From an uncultured Clostridia bacterium (lineage in GTDB: Bacteria; Bacillota; Clostridia; TANB77; CAG-508), in assembly GCA_934168365.1 (NCBI GenBank), contig CAKPNJ010000003.1, forward strand, positions 47,159 to 111,158: 64,000 bases of DNA, read 5' to 3'. Shown one piece after another: positions 40,946 through 50,420 of the stretch. Position 1 is the stretch's first letter; every line of letters begins with the position of its first letter. The notes under the pieces were generated by a model, which saw only the letters and a program-made list of their open reading frames with translations, searched no databases and was not told where the DNA came from. The position numbers and the translations under genes are program-made.

Positions 40946-43771
40946 TTATTCTAAATATTTCTTTAAAAATTTTCCAGTATAACTTTGCTCATTTCTTGTA
41001 ATTTGTTCTGGTGTTCCTACTGCAATTATTTGTCCACCTTTTTCTCCACCTTCTGGTCCTAAGTCTATAATGTAATCAGCTGTTTTTATGAGGTCTAAAT
41101 TGTGTTCAATTACAATTATACTATTTCCTGTGTCAACTAATCTTTGTAAAATATCAACCAATTTATGAACATCTGCTATATGAAGTCCTGTTGTAGGCTC
41201 ATCTAAAATATATAATGTTTTCCCTGTTGCTTTTTTAGATAGTTCTGTTGCTAATTTAACACGTTGTGCTTCTCCACCTGATAAAGTAGTTGAAGGTTGC
41301 CCTAACTTAATATATCCAAGTCCAACATCATATAAGGTTTGAATTTTTGATTTGATTTTAGGTATGTTTTCGAAAAACTTCAAAGCTTCTTCTACAGTCA
41401 TATCAAGAACATCACTAATAGTTTTGCCTTTATATTTAACTTCAAGTGTTTCTCTATTATATCTTTTTCCTTTACATACTTCACATGGTACATATATATC
41501 TGGTAAAAAGTGCATTTCTATTTTTAAAACACCATCTCCAGAACATGCCTCACATCTACCACCTGCAACATTAAAGCTAAACCTGCCTTTGTCATAGCCT
41601 CTCATTTTAGCCTCTTGTGTTGCAGCAAAAATGTCTCTAATAACATCAAATACTCCTGTATATGTTGCTGGGTTTGAACGTGGAGTTCTTCCTATTGGTG
41701 ATTGATCGATATTTATAATTTTATCAACATTTTCTAGTCCTTTTATTTCTTTGCATTTTCCTGGTTTTTCATTTGAACCATATATTTCTTTTGCTACTGT
41801 TTTATATAATATTTCATTAACTAGTGTACTCTTGCCTGAACCTGAAACACCTGTAACGCAAATAAATTGTCCTAATGGAAATTTTACATTTATGTTTTTC
41901 AAGTTGTGTTCTGTTGCACCTTTGACTTCAATTGCCTTTCCATTAGATTTTCTTCTTTTTTTAGGTACTAAAATTTGTTTTTTGCCACTTAAATATTGTC
42001 CTGTAATAGATTCTGGAACTAATTTGATTTCTTCAGCAGTACCTTGTGCAATTACCTTTCCACCATGCACACCTGCGCCTGGTCCAATATCTATAATTTG
42101 GTCTGCTGCATACATAGTATCTTCATCATGCTCAACAACTAAAACAGTATTTCCTAAATCTCTTAATTTTCTAAGTGTTGCTAATAGCTTTTCATTATCT
42201 CTTTGGTGTAACCCAATACTTGGTTCGTCTAATATATATAACACTCCTGTTAGTCCTGAACCAATTTGAGTTGCTAAACGAATACGTTGTGCTTCACCAC
42301 CTGATAAACTTCCTGCACTTCTAGATAATGTTAAATACTCTAACCCAACATCAAGTAAAAATTGTAAACGTTTATTTAATTCTTTTAGTATTTGATCTGC
42401 AATCATTTTATCTTTGTTGTTTAATTGTAATGAATTTAAGAAATCTTTTATTTTATCAATAGACATATCTGTTAATTCGTTTATGTTTTTATCTCCAACT
42501 TTTACAGATAAGCTCTCTTTTTTTAATCTTGCCCCATGACAAGTTTGACATGCACTTTCACTCATGTACATTTCATAAAAGTCTCTCATACCTTGAGATT
42601 TTGTTTCATTATACCTTCTATCTAATGTTGGTAAAACACCTTCAAATGGACTTGTAAATTTTCTTGTTCCAGCATAAGATGTATATTCAAAATCAATTGC
42701 TTCATCGCCTGTACCATATAAAATTTTTTCTAAAAACCATCTTGGCAATTTTTTAATAGGTACATCTTTTATTTCTACTCCGTAATGTTTGGCAATACTT
42801 TCAAAATACATTTTTGCCATTGTATCGCCTTTTTTCATTGTACTAGCTCCAAAAGCTTTAATTCCATCATATAGAGTTTTATTTTTGTCAGGAACAATTA
42901 AGTCTTCGTCCATTTTCATTAAGTAACCAATACCTGTACAAGTTGGACAAGCACCAAATGGATTATTAAAAGAAAACATTCTTGGTGTTAGTTCTTCTAT
43001 GCTTATATTACAGTCTGGACAAGCATAGTTTTGACTATATAATATTTCCTTATCACCTGGAGTATCTATTACAACTAAATTATTTGCATATTTTAAAGCA
43101 GTTTCAACTGACTCAGTTAGTCTTGTTCTAATTTCTTCTTTTACAACTAATCTATCAACTACTAGCTCTATATTATGTTTTTTCTTTCTATCAATTTCTA
43201 TGTCATCTGTTAATTCATAAACCTCTCCATCAACACGTACACGAACAAAGCCTTCTTTTTGAAAGTCTTGTAATAGTTTTGTATATTCACCCTTTTTTCC
43301 ACGAACAACAGGCGCTAAAACTTGAATTCTAGTACCTTCTTCTAAACTCATAACACTATCTATAATTTGGTCAATAGTTTGTTTTTCAATTTTCTTACCA
43401 CAGTTTGGACAATATGGTACACCTATACGTGCATATAATAAACGAATATAATCATATATTTCTGTAACTGTTCCAACTGTTGAACGTGGATTTCTAGATG
43501 TAGTTTTTTGGTCTATTGAAATCGCTGGTGATAAGCCTTCAATTGATTCAACATCTGGTTTTTCCATTAGTCCTAAGAATTGTCTAGCATAAGATGATAA
43601 ACTTTCTACATATCTTCTTTGACCTTCTGCATACAAAGTATCAAATGCTAACGAAGATTTACCAGAACCAGAAAGCCCTGTAATTACTACTAATTTATCT
43701 CTTGGAATTTCTATATTTATATCTTTTAAATTATGTTCTTTTGCTCCCTTAATAATAATGCTATCTTGCAT
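40946..43771 (-). CDS. uvrA: Excinuclease ABC subunit A
   Basis: UvrA is the damage-sensing ATPase of nucleotide excision repair. The 941 residues are the family length. Two ABC ATPase modules are visible: Walker A VITGLSGSGKSSLAFDTLYA near residue 31 and VTGVSGSGKSTLVNEILYKT near 640; signatures SLSGGEAQRIRLATQIGSGL and TTLSGGEAQRVKLATELSKK; Walker B VLYILDEPSIGLHQRDNEKL and TLYILDEPTTGLHIADVHKL. Zinc modules appear as CPNCGKKIEKQ and CEACSGDGVLKIEMHFLPDI. No uvrB is next to it, unlike the usual uvrBA pair. The promoter carries a LexA-type box, so it should be SOS-induced. Confidence 0.97.
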   Translation of the reverse strand: MQDSIIIKGAKEHNLKDINIEIPRDKLVVITGLSGSGKSSLAFDTLYAEGQRRYVESLSSYARQFLGLMEKPDVESIEGLSPAISIDQKTTSRNPRSTVGTVTEIYDYIRLLYARIGVPYCPNCGKKIEKQTIDQIIDSVMSLEEGTRIQVLAPVVRGKKGEYTKLLQDFQKEGFVRVRVDGEVYELTDDIEIDRKKKHNIELVVDRLVVKEEIRTRLTESVETALKYANNLVVIDTPGDKEILYSQNYACPDCNISIEELTPRMFSFNNPFGACPTCTGIGYLMKMDEDLIVPDKNKTLYDGIKAFGASTMKKGDTMAKMYFESIAKHYGVEIKDVPIKKLPRWFLEKILYGTGDEAIDFEYTSYAGTRKFTSPFEGVLPTLDRRYNETKSQGMRDFYEMYMSESACQTCHGARLKKESLSVKVGDKNINELTDMSIDKIKDFLNSLQLNNKDKMIADQILKELNKRLQFLLDVGLEYLTLSRSAGSLSGGEAQRIRLATQIGSGLTGVLYILDEPSIGLHQRDNEKLLATLRKLRDLGNTVLVVEHDEDTMYAADQIIDIGPGAGVHGGKVIAQGTAEEIKLVPESITGQYLSGKKQILVPKKRRKSNGKAIEVKGATEHNLKNINVKFPLGQFICVTGVSGSGKSTLVNEILYKTVAKEIYGSNEKPGKCKEIKGLENVDKIINIDQSPIGRTPRSNPATYTGVFDVIRDIFAATQEAKMRGYDKGRFSFNVAGGRCEACSGDGVLKIEMHFLPDIYVPCEVCKGKRYNRETLEVKYKGKTISDVLDMTVEEALKFFENIPKIKSKIQTLYDVGLGYIKLGQPSTTLSGGEAQRVKLATELSKKATGKTLYILDEPTTGLHIADVHKLVDILQRLVDTGNSIIVIEHNLDLIKTADYIIDLGPEGGEKGGQIIAVGTPEQITRNEQSYTGKFLKKYLE

Positions 43772-43892
43772 TTAAAATCTCATTCCCTTCTATATTTACA
43801 AATTAGATTGGAAAATTCTAATTATTTTTCAATCTAAAGCCCCTATATATGTTGTGCTAAGCACAAATAATTATTCATCAATAACATATCTA

Positions 43893-43921
43893 ATTATAAA
43901 ACATAAGTTCGAATATGTCAA
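43893..43921 (-). promoter_or_regulatory. Consensus promoter of uvrA with an embedded LexA (SOS) box
   Basis: On the minus strand, TTGACA (43916-43921), a 17-nt spacer and TATAAT (43893-43898), a perfect SigA promoter. The spacer holds CGAACTTATGTTTT (43898-43911), which matches the Gram-positive LexA box pattern CGAAC-N4-GTTYY. A repressor bound there would block polymerase directly. Confidence 0.82.
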
Positions 43922-43933
43922 GTGAAATCACAT

Positions 43934-43968
43934 AAAATAAGGTGCCTTAATTTTTAAGGCACCTTATT
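43934..43968 (-). terminator. Terminator of the L,D-transpeptidase gene
   Basis: A perfect palindrome, AAATAAGGTGCCTTAA with its complement around a 2-3 nt loop. It starts 3 nt past the stop. Confidence 0.9.
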
Positions 43969-43970
43969 TG

Positions 43971-45032
43971 CTAGGATTCATAAACTAGAATAGGAATAGA
44001 TGTAGAAATATTTTCGTAGAGAATTTTTGCGGCTTCATGTGGCATATTCACACAACCATGTGAGCCATCTGTTTTATAAATTTCTCCACCGAAAATTCCA
44101 TTTCGCCAAGAGGCATCGTGAAAACCTATACCTCCATTAAACGGCATCCAATAGTCCACAGGAGAAGCATATTTGCTTCCATCACTGTTGCTACCTCTTA
44201 GAACAGCATTCCGTTCTTTGTAGTAAAGATAGTAGACACCAGTTGGAGTACTGCAACCATCTGCAACATTTCCAGTTACACATGGAGTATCAAGAATACA
44301 TTCACCATCAACATACATTAAGACTCTTTGTTCAGTTATATCCAACTCAATTCTGGTATTTAGATTTGGAACCTGAACTCCTTTGATAATATCATTCAAT
44401 GCCTCTAACCGAGGCTCAAGCATTTTGGTTACTATCTCCGGCTCTACAATTGTTGGTTTTGATAATTTAATGCCATATTCTCCTTGTTCAAGTTTTTCCA
44501 TGAAAAGTTTATAGTTTTCTTCAAAGTCAATTACTTTTCCATATTGTTCTTGAGCAATTTGAAATTTTTGAGTTTCATCATTCCATTCAATGAATGCATT
44601 CTGAGATCCACTACTTCCCTGCATCTCTTGCAAATTCCTAAGATATCGTTCTATTGCTTTTTCATCAAAAGATACTATTCCAGAATAATTATTAATTTTG
44701 GTCATATCTCCTAATTTTTGATTTTTAAGGATTTCATGCAATAAATTTTCGTTTACATTTACTCCAAGTTTGTCTAATGTCACTTCATATGTGTGGTTAC
44801 TATCAAACCATATTACTGAAGTTCTTTTTCCAAGTGTCTCCTCAATGTTGTTTTTTGCCTTTTCTACCGTTAGGCACGAACAGTTTACACCTTGAATATA
44901 TGTCCCAATTGTAAAATGCGAATGATAGAACATACTTGCAAAAACAATGAAAGCAACTACTATCCCAAGTAATACTAGTCCAAAATGTTTTTGCTTTTTA
45001 TTCCGTTTTTTTTGCATACTCTTCCCCTCCAT
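43971..45032 (-). CDS. L,D-transpeptidase (YkuD) with peptidoglycan-binding domain
   Basis: It forms or modifies 3-3 cross-links in peptidoglycan outside the membrane. The 353 residues have a signal-anchor helix (about 17-40, FGLVLLGIVVAFIVFASMFY). A PG-binding_4-like region follows (about 45-215, GTYIQGVNCSCLTVEKAKNN). The YkuD catalytic domain spans about 225-353, with TRIELDITEQRVLMYVDGEC, DTPCVTGNVADGCSTPTGVY, MPFNGGIGFHDASWRNGIFG and TDGSHGCVNMPHEAA, where the His and the SHGC cysteine are catalytic. Two starts are plausible. ATG 45032 has AAGGAGG at 8 nt and is chosen. ATG 45017 has GGAGGGG at 6 nt and would give a protein five residues shorter. Confidence 0.93.
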   Translation of the reverse strand: MEGKSMQKKRNKKQKHFGLVLLGIVVAFIVFASMFYHSHFTIGTYIQGVNCSCLTVEKAKNNIEETLGKRTSVIWFDSNHTYEVTLDKLGVNVNENLLHEILKNQKLGDMTKINNYSGIVSFDEKAIERYLRNLQEMQGSSGSQNAFIEWNDETQKFQIAQEQYGKVIDFEENYKLFMEKLEQGEYGIKLSKPTIVEPEIVTKMLEPRLEALNDIIKGVQVPNLNTRIELDITEQRVLMYVDGECILDTPCVTGNVADGCSTPTGVYYLYYKERNAVLRGSNSDGSKYASPVDYWMPFNGGIGFHDASWRNGIFGGEIYKTDGSHGCVNMPHEAAKILYENISTSIPILVYES

Positions 45033-45096
45033 AATAGAATCCTCCTTGTGTGTTACTTAAATTTTTTTGTAACATCAAAAAATTTGGAATATTCTA

Positions 45097-45125
45097 ATTA
45101 TACCACTTTCATGTTGATATGTCAA
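45097..45125 (-). promoter_or_regulatory. Consensus promoter of the L,D-transpeptidase gene
   Basis: On the minus strand, TTGACA (45120-45125), a 17-nt spacer and TATAAT (45097-45102), perfect hexamers. The DnaA-box cluster lies about 115-190 bp upstream of it. Confidence 0.88.
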
Positions 45126-45239
45126 AATTTCCCAAAATCTTTTTTACTTTATTATTCAATTTGTTACAAATATATTACACAAATATTACAAAAAGGCAAT
45201 GTGTATTACATAATTATTACATTAGGTTTACAAAAAATC

Positions 45240-45312
45240 TTATCCACAGCATTGTGAATAATGTGGATAACTTTGTGAATAACTATAAATAGGCACATAT
45301 TTCTGTGGATAA
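45240..45312. promoter_or_regulatory. Cluster of five DnaA boxes in AT-rich intergenic DNA
   Basis: TTATCCACA at 45240-45248 on plus. On minus, TTATTCACA at 45253-45261 and 45274-45282, and TTATCCACA at 45262-45270 and 45304-45312. Three are exact consensus 9-mers and two differ by one base. They fall within 73 bp in a 430-bp interval without genes (45033-45479), flanked by A/T-rich sequence. No dnaA, dnaN or rpmH is nearby, and genes on both sides read in the same direction. A DnaA-titrating or DnaA-regulated site is more likely than the main origin. Confidence 0.8.
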
Positions 45313-45430
45313 CTTTTATGTTTTATTGTTTACTATTTTATGGTAACAAGTTATTTATTATATATTGTCAAATAGTTTTTAAAACTTTTACATTAAATTC
45401 CATTTGTATATTTTCTCATTATTTAACATC

Positions 45431-45470
45431 AAAAAACTGCAGTTTCTAGATTAAAGAAAATGCAGTTTTT
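45431..45470 (-). terminator. Terminator of the polC-DUF1294 unit
   Basis: AAAAACTGCA..TTTCT pairs with AGAAA..TGCAGTTTTT, followed by TTTTTT on the minus strand, about 10 nt past the DUF1294 stop. Confidence 0.85.
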
Positions 45471-45479
45471 ATCACTATT

Positions 45480-45764
45480 TTACGTACATAATAGTATTAT
45501 CAAAAGAATTTCACATATTAGAATTACAGGAAATCCTATTACAAATTTTGCTTTCTGAGTTTTATGTCTAAAAGTATACATTCCGACAATACCACCTATA
45601 CCTCCTCCTAGTAAAACTAGTACCAGCAAAGTATTTTCAGGTATCCTCCACTTGCCTCTTTTAGCTTTCCATTTATCAAGCCACATTGCAAAAAATGTAA
45701 TCAAATTTATAGCAAGCAAATAAATAACTATATACTTAACATCAATTAACTCCTCTAATTTCAT
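45480..45764 (-). CDS. DUF1294 family small membrane protein
   Basis: The 94 residues contain about three membrane helices around the motif NLITFFAMWLDKWKAKRGKW, then RIPENTLLVLVLLGGGIGGI and VGMYTFRHKTQKAKFVIGFP. The D-K-x-x-A...W-R-I-P-E...G-G-x-G...F-R-H-K-T order is the DUF1294 hallmark. Function is unknown. AGGAGG precedes the ATG. It lies downstream of polC beyond a large palindromic element. Confidence 0.88.
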   Translation of the reverse strand: MKLEELIDVKYIVIYLLAINLITFFAMWLDKWKAKRGKWRIPENTLLVLVLLGGGIGGIVGMYTFRHKTQKAKFVIGFPVILICEILLIILLCT

Positions 45765-45783
45765 TTTTTCTCCTCCTAGTAAT

Positions 45784-46011
45784 TCAACTTAGTTATTGGG
45801 CTTTGATATGCTCACAAAGTAAATATTATTATTTTAAAAGCGTGCGAATGCGAGCGGATGCGATGCCGAGCCTGACAAGTTAGAGATTCTTAAAATATTT
45901 TATAACGATAAAAAAGCGTTTAAAATATTTTTAGAATCTCTTATGCCAGTCAGATAGCTGGCAAAAATAATAATATTTACTTTGAGTAATTAGCCGAAAA
46001 GACTAAGTTGA
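45784..46011. repeat. Concentric palindromic element at the 3' end of polC
   Basis: Three nested inverted repeats share one centre: TCAACTTAGT (45784-45793) with 46002-46011; CAAAGTAAATATTATTATTT (from 45815, 21 bp) with 45964-45984; and AGAGATTCTTAAAATATTTT (45882-45901) with 45922-45941 (19 of 20). A GC-rich segment with GCGAATGCGAGCGGATGCGA and a GCCAG..CTGGC hairpin fills the gaps. The right outer arm overlaps the last codons of polC, so the left arm looks like an inverted copy of the polC end. It shares short motifs (GCC/TGAG.CTG, GTCAG..TAGCT) with the element at 52765. Confidence 0.7.
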
Positions 46012-49000
46012 TTGCTCTGACTCATCCCCTTCAAGCATCCAACTTTTTGTAACATTTCAATAACAGATGTACCAATTTTTGAACGAATCTTCATATCATC
46101 TATAGACATAAATTTTCCATCTTTCTTCGCAGTATCTATTCCTTCTGCAGCTACAGTTCCTAATCCAGGAATGCTGTTTAATGGAGGTCTTATCTCTGTA
46201 TCTGATTCCATTATAAATTTTGTTGCATGACTCTTATACAAATCAATTGGCAAGAATGTAATTCCTCTTTCATACATTTCTAATACTAACTCTAAAATTG
46301 CATACATATTCTTATCTTTAGTTGAAGCACTATTTCCTTGTAAGTCAATTTCTTTCATTTTATTTTTTACTTTTTCTACACCATAACACATAATATCACT
46401 ATCAAATTCGTCTGCACGAATTGTATAAAATGCAGTGTAATATGCTGCTGGTTTATGTACTTTAAACCATGCAATACGGAAGGCATTTGTAACATAAGCT
46501 GCAGCATGTGCTTTAGGGAACATGTACTTAATTTTTTGGCAAGAACCAATATACCATTCAGGTATGTTGTATTCTCTCATCATTGCTTCATGTTCTTTCC
46601 ATTTTTCTGGGTCTTTTGAAGCTTTTCCTTTACGTACAAACTCCATTATTTTGAATGCTGGCTTTGGTGGCAATCCTTTTTTTATTAAATAAAGCATAAT
46701 ATCATCTCTACAACCTATTGCCTCACTTAATGTAACAATTCCTTGATTAACAAGTTCTTGTCCATTGTTTAACCATACATCAGTACCATGTGAAAGTCCT
46801 GATATACTTATCAATTCATTAAATGTTGTTGGTTTTGTATCAACTAGCATTCCTCTTACGAACTTTGTTCCAAACTCTGGTATTCCAAATGTTCCCACTT
46901 CTGAATGTATTTGTTCAGGAGTCACTCCTAATACTTTTGTTGAACTAAATATCGACATAGTTTCTTTATCGTCCAAAGGTACTTTAGTTGGGTCAATTCC
47001 AGTTAAATCAAATAACATACGAATCATTGTAGGATCATCATGACCTAGTATATCTAGTTTTAATAAGTTTTGGTCAATTGAGTGATAATCAAAGTGTGTT
47101 GTTATAATGTCTGAATTAGGATCATCTGCCGGATGTTGTACTGGCGTGAATTCATATATTTCTCTGCCTTTTGGTACAACTATAATTCCACCTGGATGTT
47201 GGCCAGTTGTTCTCTTGATTCCTGTACATCCTTGTGAAAGTCTTACTACTTCTGCATTACTAATAGGTATGCCTTTTTCTTCATAATATTTTTTTACATA
47301 TCCATAAGCAGTTTTGTCAGCTACTGTACCAACTGTACCAGCTTTAAATGTTGTTCCTTTTCCAAATATTACTTCTGTATATCTATGGGCTTTTGCTTGA
47401 TATTCTCCTGAGAAGTTTAAGTCAATATCAGGCTCTTTATCTCCATCAAATCCTAAGAAAGTTTCAAATGGAATATCCATTCCATCCTTTGCTAATTTTT
47501 CTCCACAGTTTGGACAAGTCTTATCAGGTAAGTCAAATCCATTTTTTACTCCATAATCTGTAAAATCTGAATATTTACACTTAGGGCATCTATAATGTGG
47601 TGGAAGTGAATTTACTTCTGTAATACCTGTCATGTTTGCTACAAATGATGAACCAACAGAACCTCTTGAACCTACTATATATCCATCTTCATTAGATTTC
47701 CATACTAATTTTTGTGCAATAATGTACATAACTGAGAATCCATTTGTAATAATAGAATGTAATTCTTTATCTAATCTTGCTTGTACTATTTCTGGTAATG
47801 GATCTCCATATAGTTCATGGGCTTTACTATATGCAATATTTTTTATTGTTTCTTCACATCCATCAATGTGTGGTGGACACTTTTCAGGTGAAATTGGGCT
47901 TATTTTCTCACACATATCAGATATTTTATTTGTATTAGTTACAACAACTTCATATGCTTTTTCTTCTCCTAAATAGTCGAATTCTTTTAGCATTTCTTCA
48001 GTTGTTCTTAAATATAATGGTGCTTGATCATCTGCGTCATCATATCCTTGTCCAGCCATTAATATTCTACGGTAAATTTCGTCTTGTGGATCCATAAAAT
48101 GAACATCACATGTTGCTACAACTGGCTTTTGTAATTTTTCGCCAAGAGCAACTATTTTACGGTTAATATCTTTTAAATCTTCAACACTTTTTACTGTTTC
48201 ATTTCTAACCATAAACATATTATTTCCAAGAGGTTGAATTTCTAGGTAATCATAATCTGCTGCTATTTCTTCTATTTCTTCATCTGTTTTACCAGCAATT
48301 ATGGCTCTATATATTTCTCCTTGCTCACAAGCACTTCCAAGTATTAAACCTTCAGAGTACTTTTTATATAATGATTTTAATATACGAGGTTTTTTATAAA
48401 AATAATGTAGATGTGAAATAGATATCAATTTATATAAGTTTCTAAGTCCAACATAGTCTTTTGCCAATATAATAGCATGGTATGTTGGAAGTGATTTATA
48501 GTCTGCTTTTCCACTTAATTTTTCGTCTATGTCGTCTAATGTTTTAACACCTTTTTCTCTAAGCATATCAAACATTACATTTAATACTTTTACTGTTGTA
48601 TCAACATCATCTAATGCTCTATGTGCTACATCTACCTTTATTCCTAAGTTTTCTGCAATAATTCCTAATTTATATTTTTTATACTGTGGAAATAAATCTT
48701 TTGCAAGTCTTAATGTATCTAAATATGTATTTCCTAGCTTTAATCCTAATAATGTGCAATTATATTTCAAAAATCCTATATCAAAATCTGCATTATGTGC
48801 TACAAGAACACTATCTCCAACAAATTCTATAACTTTTGGTAATATTTCTTCAATTTTAGGAGCATCTTTTACCATATCGTCAGTAATATTAGTAACTTCT
48901 ACTACTCTTTGTGGTATTGGTTTTTCTGGATTTACAAATGTACTAAATTCGTCAATAACTTCTCCATTTTTAACTTTCATTATACCAATTTCTGTGATTT

Positions 49001-50378
49001 TTTCTGTTCTAAATGAGAAACCTGTTGTCTCTAAATCTAAAACGCAATATGTAGTATCATCTAAAGGTTGATTTTTCGAAAATGAAACACATGGTGTTTT
49101 GTCTGGTGCCAAATATGCTTCAACTCCATATATAACTTTTAAATCTGGATGGTCTTTTTCTAGGTATTTATGAGCTTCTGGAAATGCTTGTACAACTCCA
49201 TGGTCTGTTATAGCAATTGACTTCATTCCCCATTTTACAGCTCGTTTTAATAGATCTTTTGCAGCTGTCATACCATCCATCTGGCTCATTTGAGTATGCA
49301 TATGAAGCTCAACTCTTTTAACTTTTGCTTCATCTTTTCTAACTTCTCTTTTAATTCCAGTTGATTCAATAATTACATTTGCAATTACTCCTAATTCTTT
49401 TGCAAATGGGTCAAATTGTGCAGTTCCATTTACTTTAACTCCACTAGCTGATTTTAATCTTTTTATTACTGCATCGTGTTTGTCTGCTTCAACAAAAGCT
49501 TTACATGTAATTGTACTTGAACCATCATATAAATCAAATGTCACTAAGAATTTACCTGATTTCAATTCTCTCGAATCTGTATTTAAAATTTCTCCATCTA
49601 ATAATACTTTTCCACTATCAACTGATAAATCTATTACTTTGGATAATTCCTCTTTTATTTTCAGACTTCTACCATAAATTAAAGGTGAGTTATCTTCTTG
49701 TTCCGGTTCAAAAGGAATATCTGCCTCTGTAGGCATTGGTACATCTGGCATTGGTGCAGATTCAGCTTGCATTTTCTTTTCTTTTTCTTGTCTTTTTTCT
49801 TCCACTTGTTCCATTGCTTCTTTTTGAGCTAACATAATTGCTTGTTTTTCTAATTCTCTTGCTTGTGCTTGATATTGTTCTATCATTTCTTGTGTAATTT
49901 CTTCTTGATAAGAAACTACATAATTTTTATGATATAAATCCGCTAATTTAGAAGATAATATTTTTTCAAAGCCTCTTGCCTCTAATACCATTTTGCCTTT
50001 CATTGCTAATTTTACACTTAGTCTATTATCTTCAATGCTAATTGCGCTATTTTTCAATAATGCTTTTGTTAGTGGATGTTTGTATGCCATATATTCTACA
50101 ATGTCAGCCCATTCAGCTTGAATTTTATTATTTACATTTTCATCTGTTCCATCAGATTCTATTTTTATATCAATATCTTTAAAATTAAATCTTTTAGCTA
50201 AGTATTTTTCAAAATCAGCTAAATCTTTCATTAAAATAGAAGAGGTTGCTTTAAGCTTTATTTCTAGAACATTAGTCTTTTTGTATATATTTACACATAC
50301 AACTTTAGCCTCGCTCAAAGCGAAGCTATTTGAATTGTAATCTCTAAATACTTGTTTTACTGTTTTTAGTTCTTCCAT
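45990..50378 (-). CDS. polC: DNA polymerase III alpha subunit, Gram-positive type
   Basis: PolC is the replicative polymerase of Firmicutes. The 1462 residues are the usual length. The order is an N-terminal domain, an OB-fold (about 250-340), a PHP domain (about 355-440, VELHMHTQMSQMDGMTAAKD, SIAITDHG), and an inserted 3'-5' exonuclease (CVLDLETTGFSFRTEKITEI with the D-x-E pair, HNADFDIGFLKYNC, RALDDVDTT). The remaining PHP and palm follow (GSRGSVGSSFVANMTGITEV, EPDIDLNFSGEYQ), then a zinc site (YRCPKCKYSDF, KTCPNCGEKLAK) and fingers. It ends in QLSLFG, the sliding-clamp binding motif. It follows rseP by 42 nt, with GAGAGG before the ATG. The C-terminal codons lie inside a palindromic element. 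Confidence 0.98.
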   Translation of the reverse strand: MEELKTVKQVFRDYNSNSFALSEAKVVCVNIYKKTNVLEIKLKATSSILMKDLADFEKYLAKRFNFKDIDIKIESDGTDENVNNKIQAEWADIVEYMAYKHPLTKALLKNSAISIEDNRLSVKLAMKGKMVLEARGFEKILSSKLADLYHKNYVVSYQEEITQEMIEQYQAQARELEKQAIMLAQKEAMEQVEEKRQEKEKKMQAESAPMPDVPMPTEADIPFEPEQEDNSPLIYGRSLKIKEELSKVIDLSVDSGKVLLDGEILNTDSRELKSGKFLVTFDLYDGSSTITCKAFVEADKHDAVIKRLKSASGVKVNGTAQFDPFAKELGVIANVIIESTGIKREVRKDEAKVKRVELHMHTQMSQMDGMTAAKDLLKRAVKWGMKSIAITDHGVVQAFPEAHKYLEKDHPDLKVIYGVEAYLAPDKTPCVSFSKNQPLDDTTYCVLDLETTGFSFRTEKITEIGIMKVKNGEVIDEFSTFVNPEKPIPQRVVEVTNITDDMVKDAPKIEEILPKVIEFVGDSVLVAHNADFDIGFLKYNCTLLGLKLGNTYLDTLRLAKDLFPQYKKYKLGIIAENLGIKVDVAHRALDDVDTTVKVLNVMFDMLREKGVKTLDDIDEKLSGKADYKSLPTYHAIILAKDYVGLRNLYKLISISHLHYFYKKPRILKSLYKKYSEGLILGSACEQGEIYRAIIAGKTDEEIEEIAADYDYLEIQPLGNNMFMVRNETVKSVEDLKDINRKIVALGEKLQKPVVATCDVHFMDPQDEIYRRILMAGQGYDDADDQAPLYLRTTEEMLKEFDYLGEEKAYEVVVTNTNKISDMCEKISPISPEKCPPHIDGCEETIKNIAYSKAHELYGDPLPEIVQARLDKELHSIITNGFSVMYIIAQKLVWKSNEDGYIVGSRGSVGSSFVANMTGITEVNSLPPHYRCPKCKYSDFTDYGVKNGFDLPDKTCPNCGEKLAKDGMDIPFETFLGFDGDKEPDIDLNFSGEYQAKAHRYTEVIFGKGTTFKAGTVGTVADKTAYGYVKKYYEEKGIPISNAEVVRLSQGCTGIKRTTGQHPGGIIVVPKGREIYEFTPVQHPADDPNSDIITTHFDYHSIDQNLLKLDILGHDDPTMIRMLFDLTGIDPTKVPLDDKETMSIFSSTKVLGVTPEQIHSEVGTFGIPEFGTKFVRGMLVDTKPTTFNELISISGLSHGTDVWLNNGQELVNQGIVTLSEAIGCRDDIMLYLIKKGLPPKPAFKIMEFVRKGKASKDPEKWKEHEAMMREYNIPEWYIGSCQKIKYMFPKAHAAAYVTNAFRIAWFKVHKPAAYYTAFYTIRADEFDSDIMCYGVEKVKNKMKEIDLQGNSASTKDKNMYAILELVLEMYERGITFLPIDLYKSHATKFIMESDTEIRPPLNSIPGLGTVAAEGIDTAKKDGKFMSIDDMKIRSKIGTSVIEMLQKVGCLKGMSQSNQLSLFG

Positions 50379-50420
50379 TTTTTCCTCTCATATTTTTTTA
50401 CTTTTATAGTAGTAATAATT

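Noticed and set aside
45240..45312. Main chromosomal origin (oriC)
   Set aside because: No dnaA, dnaN or rpmH nearby, and genes on both sides read in the same direction rather than diverging. Kept only as a DnaA-box cluster.
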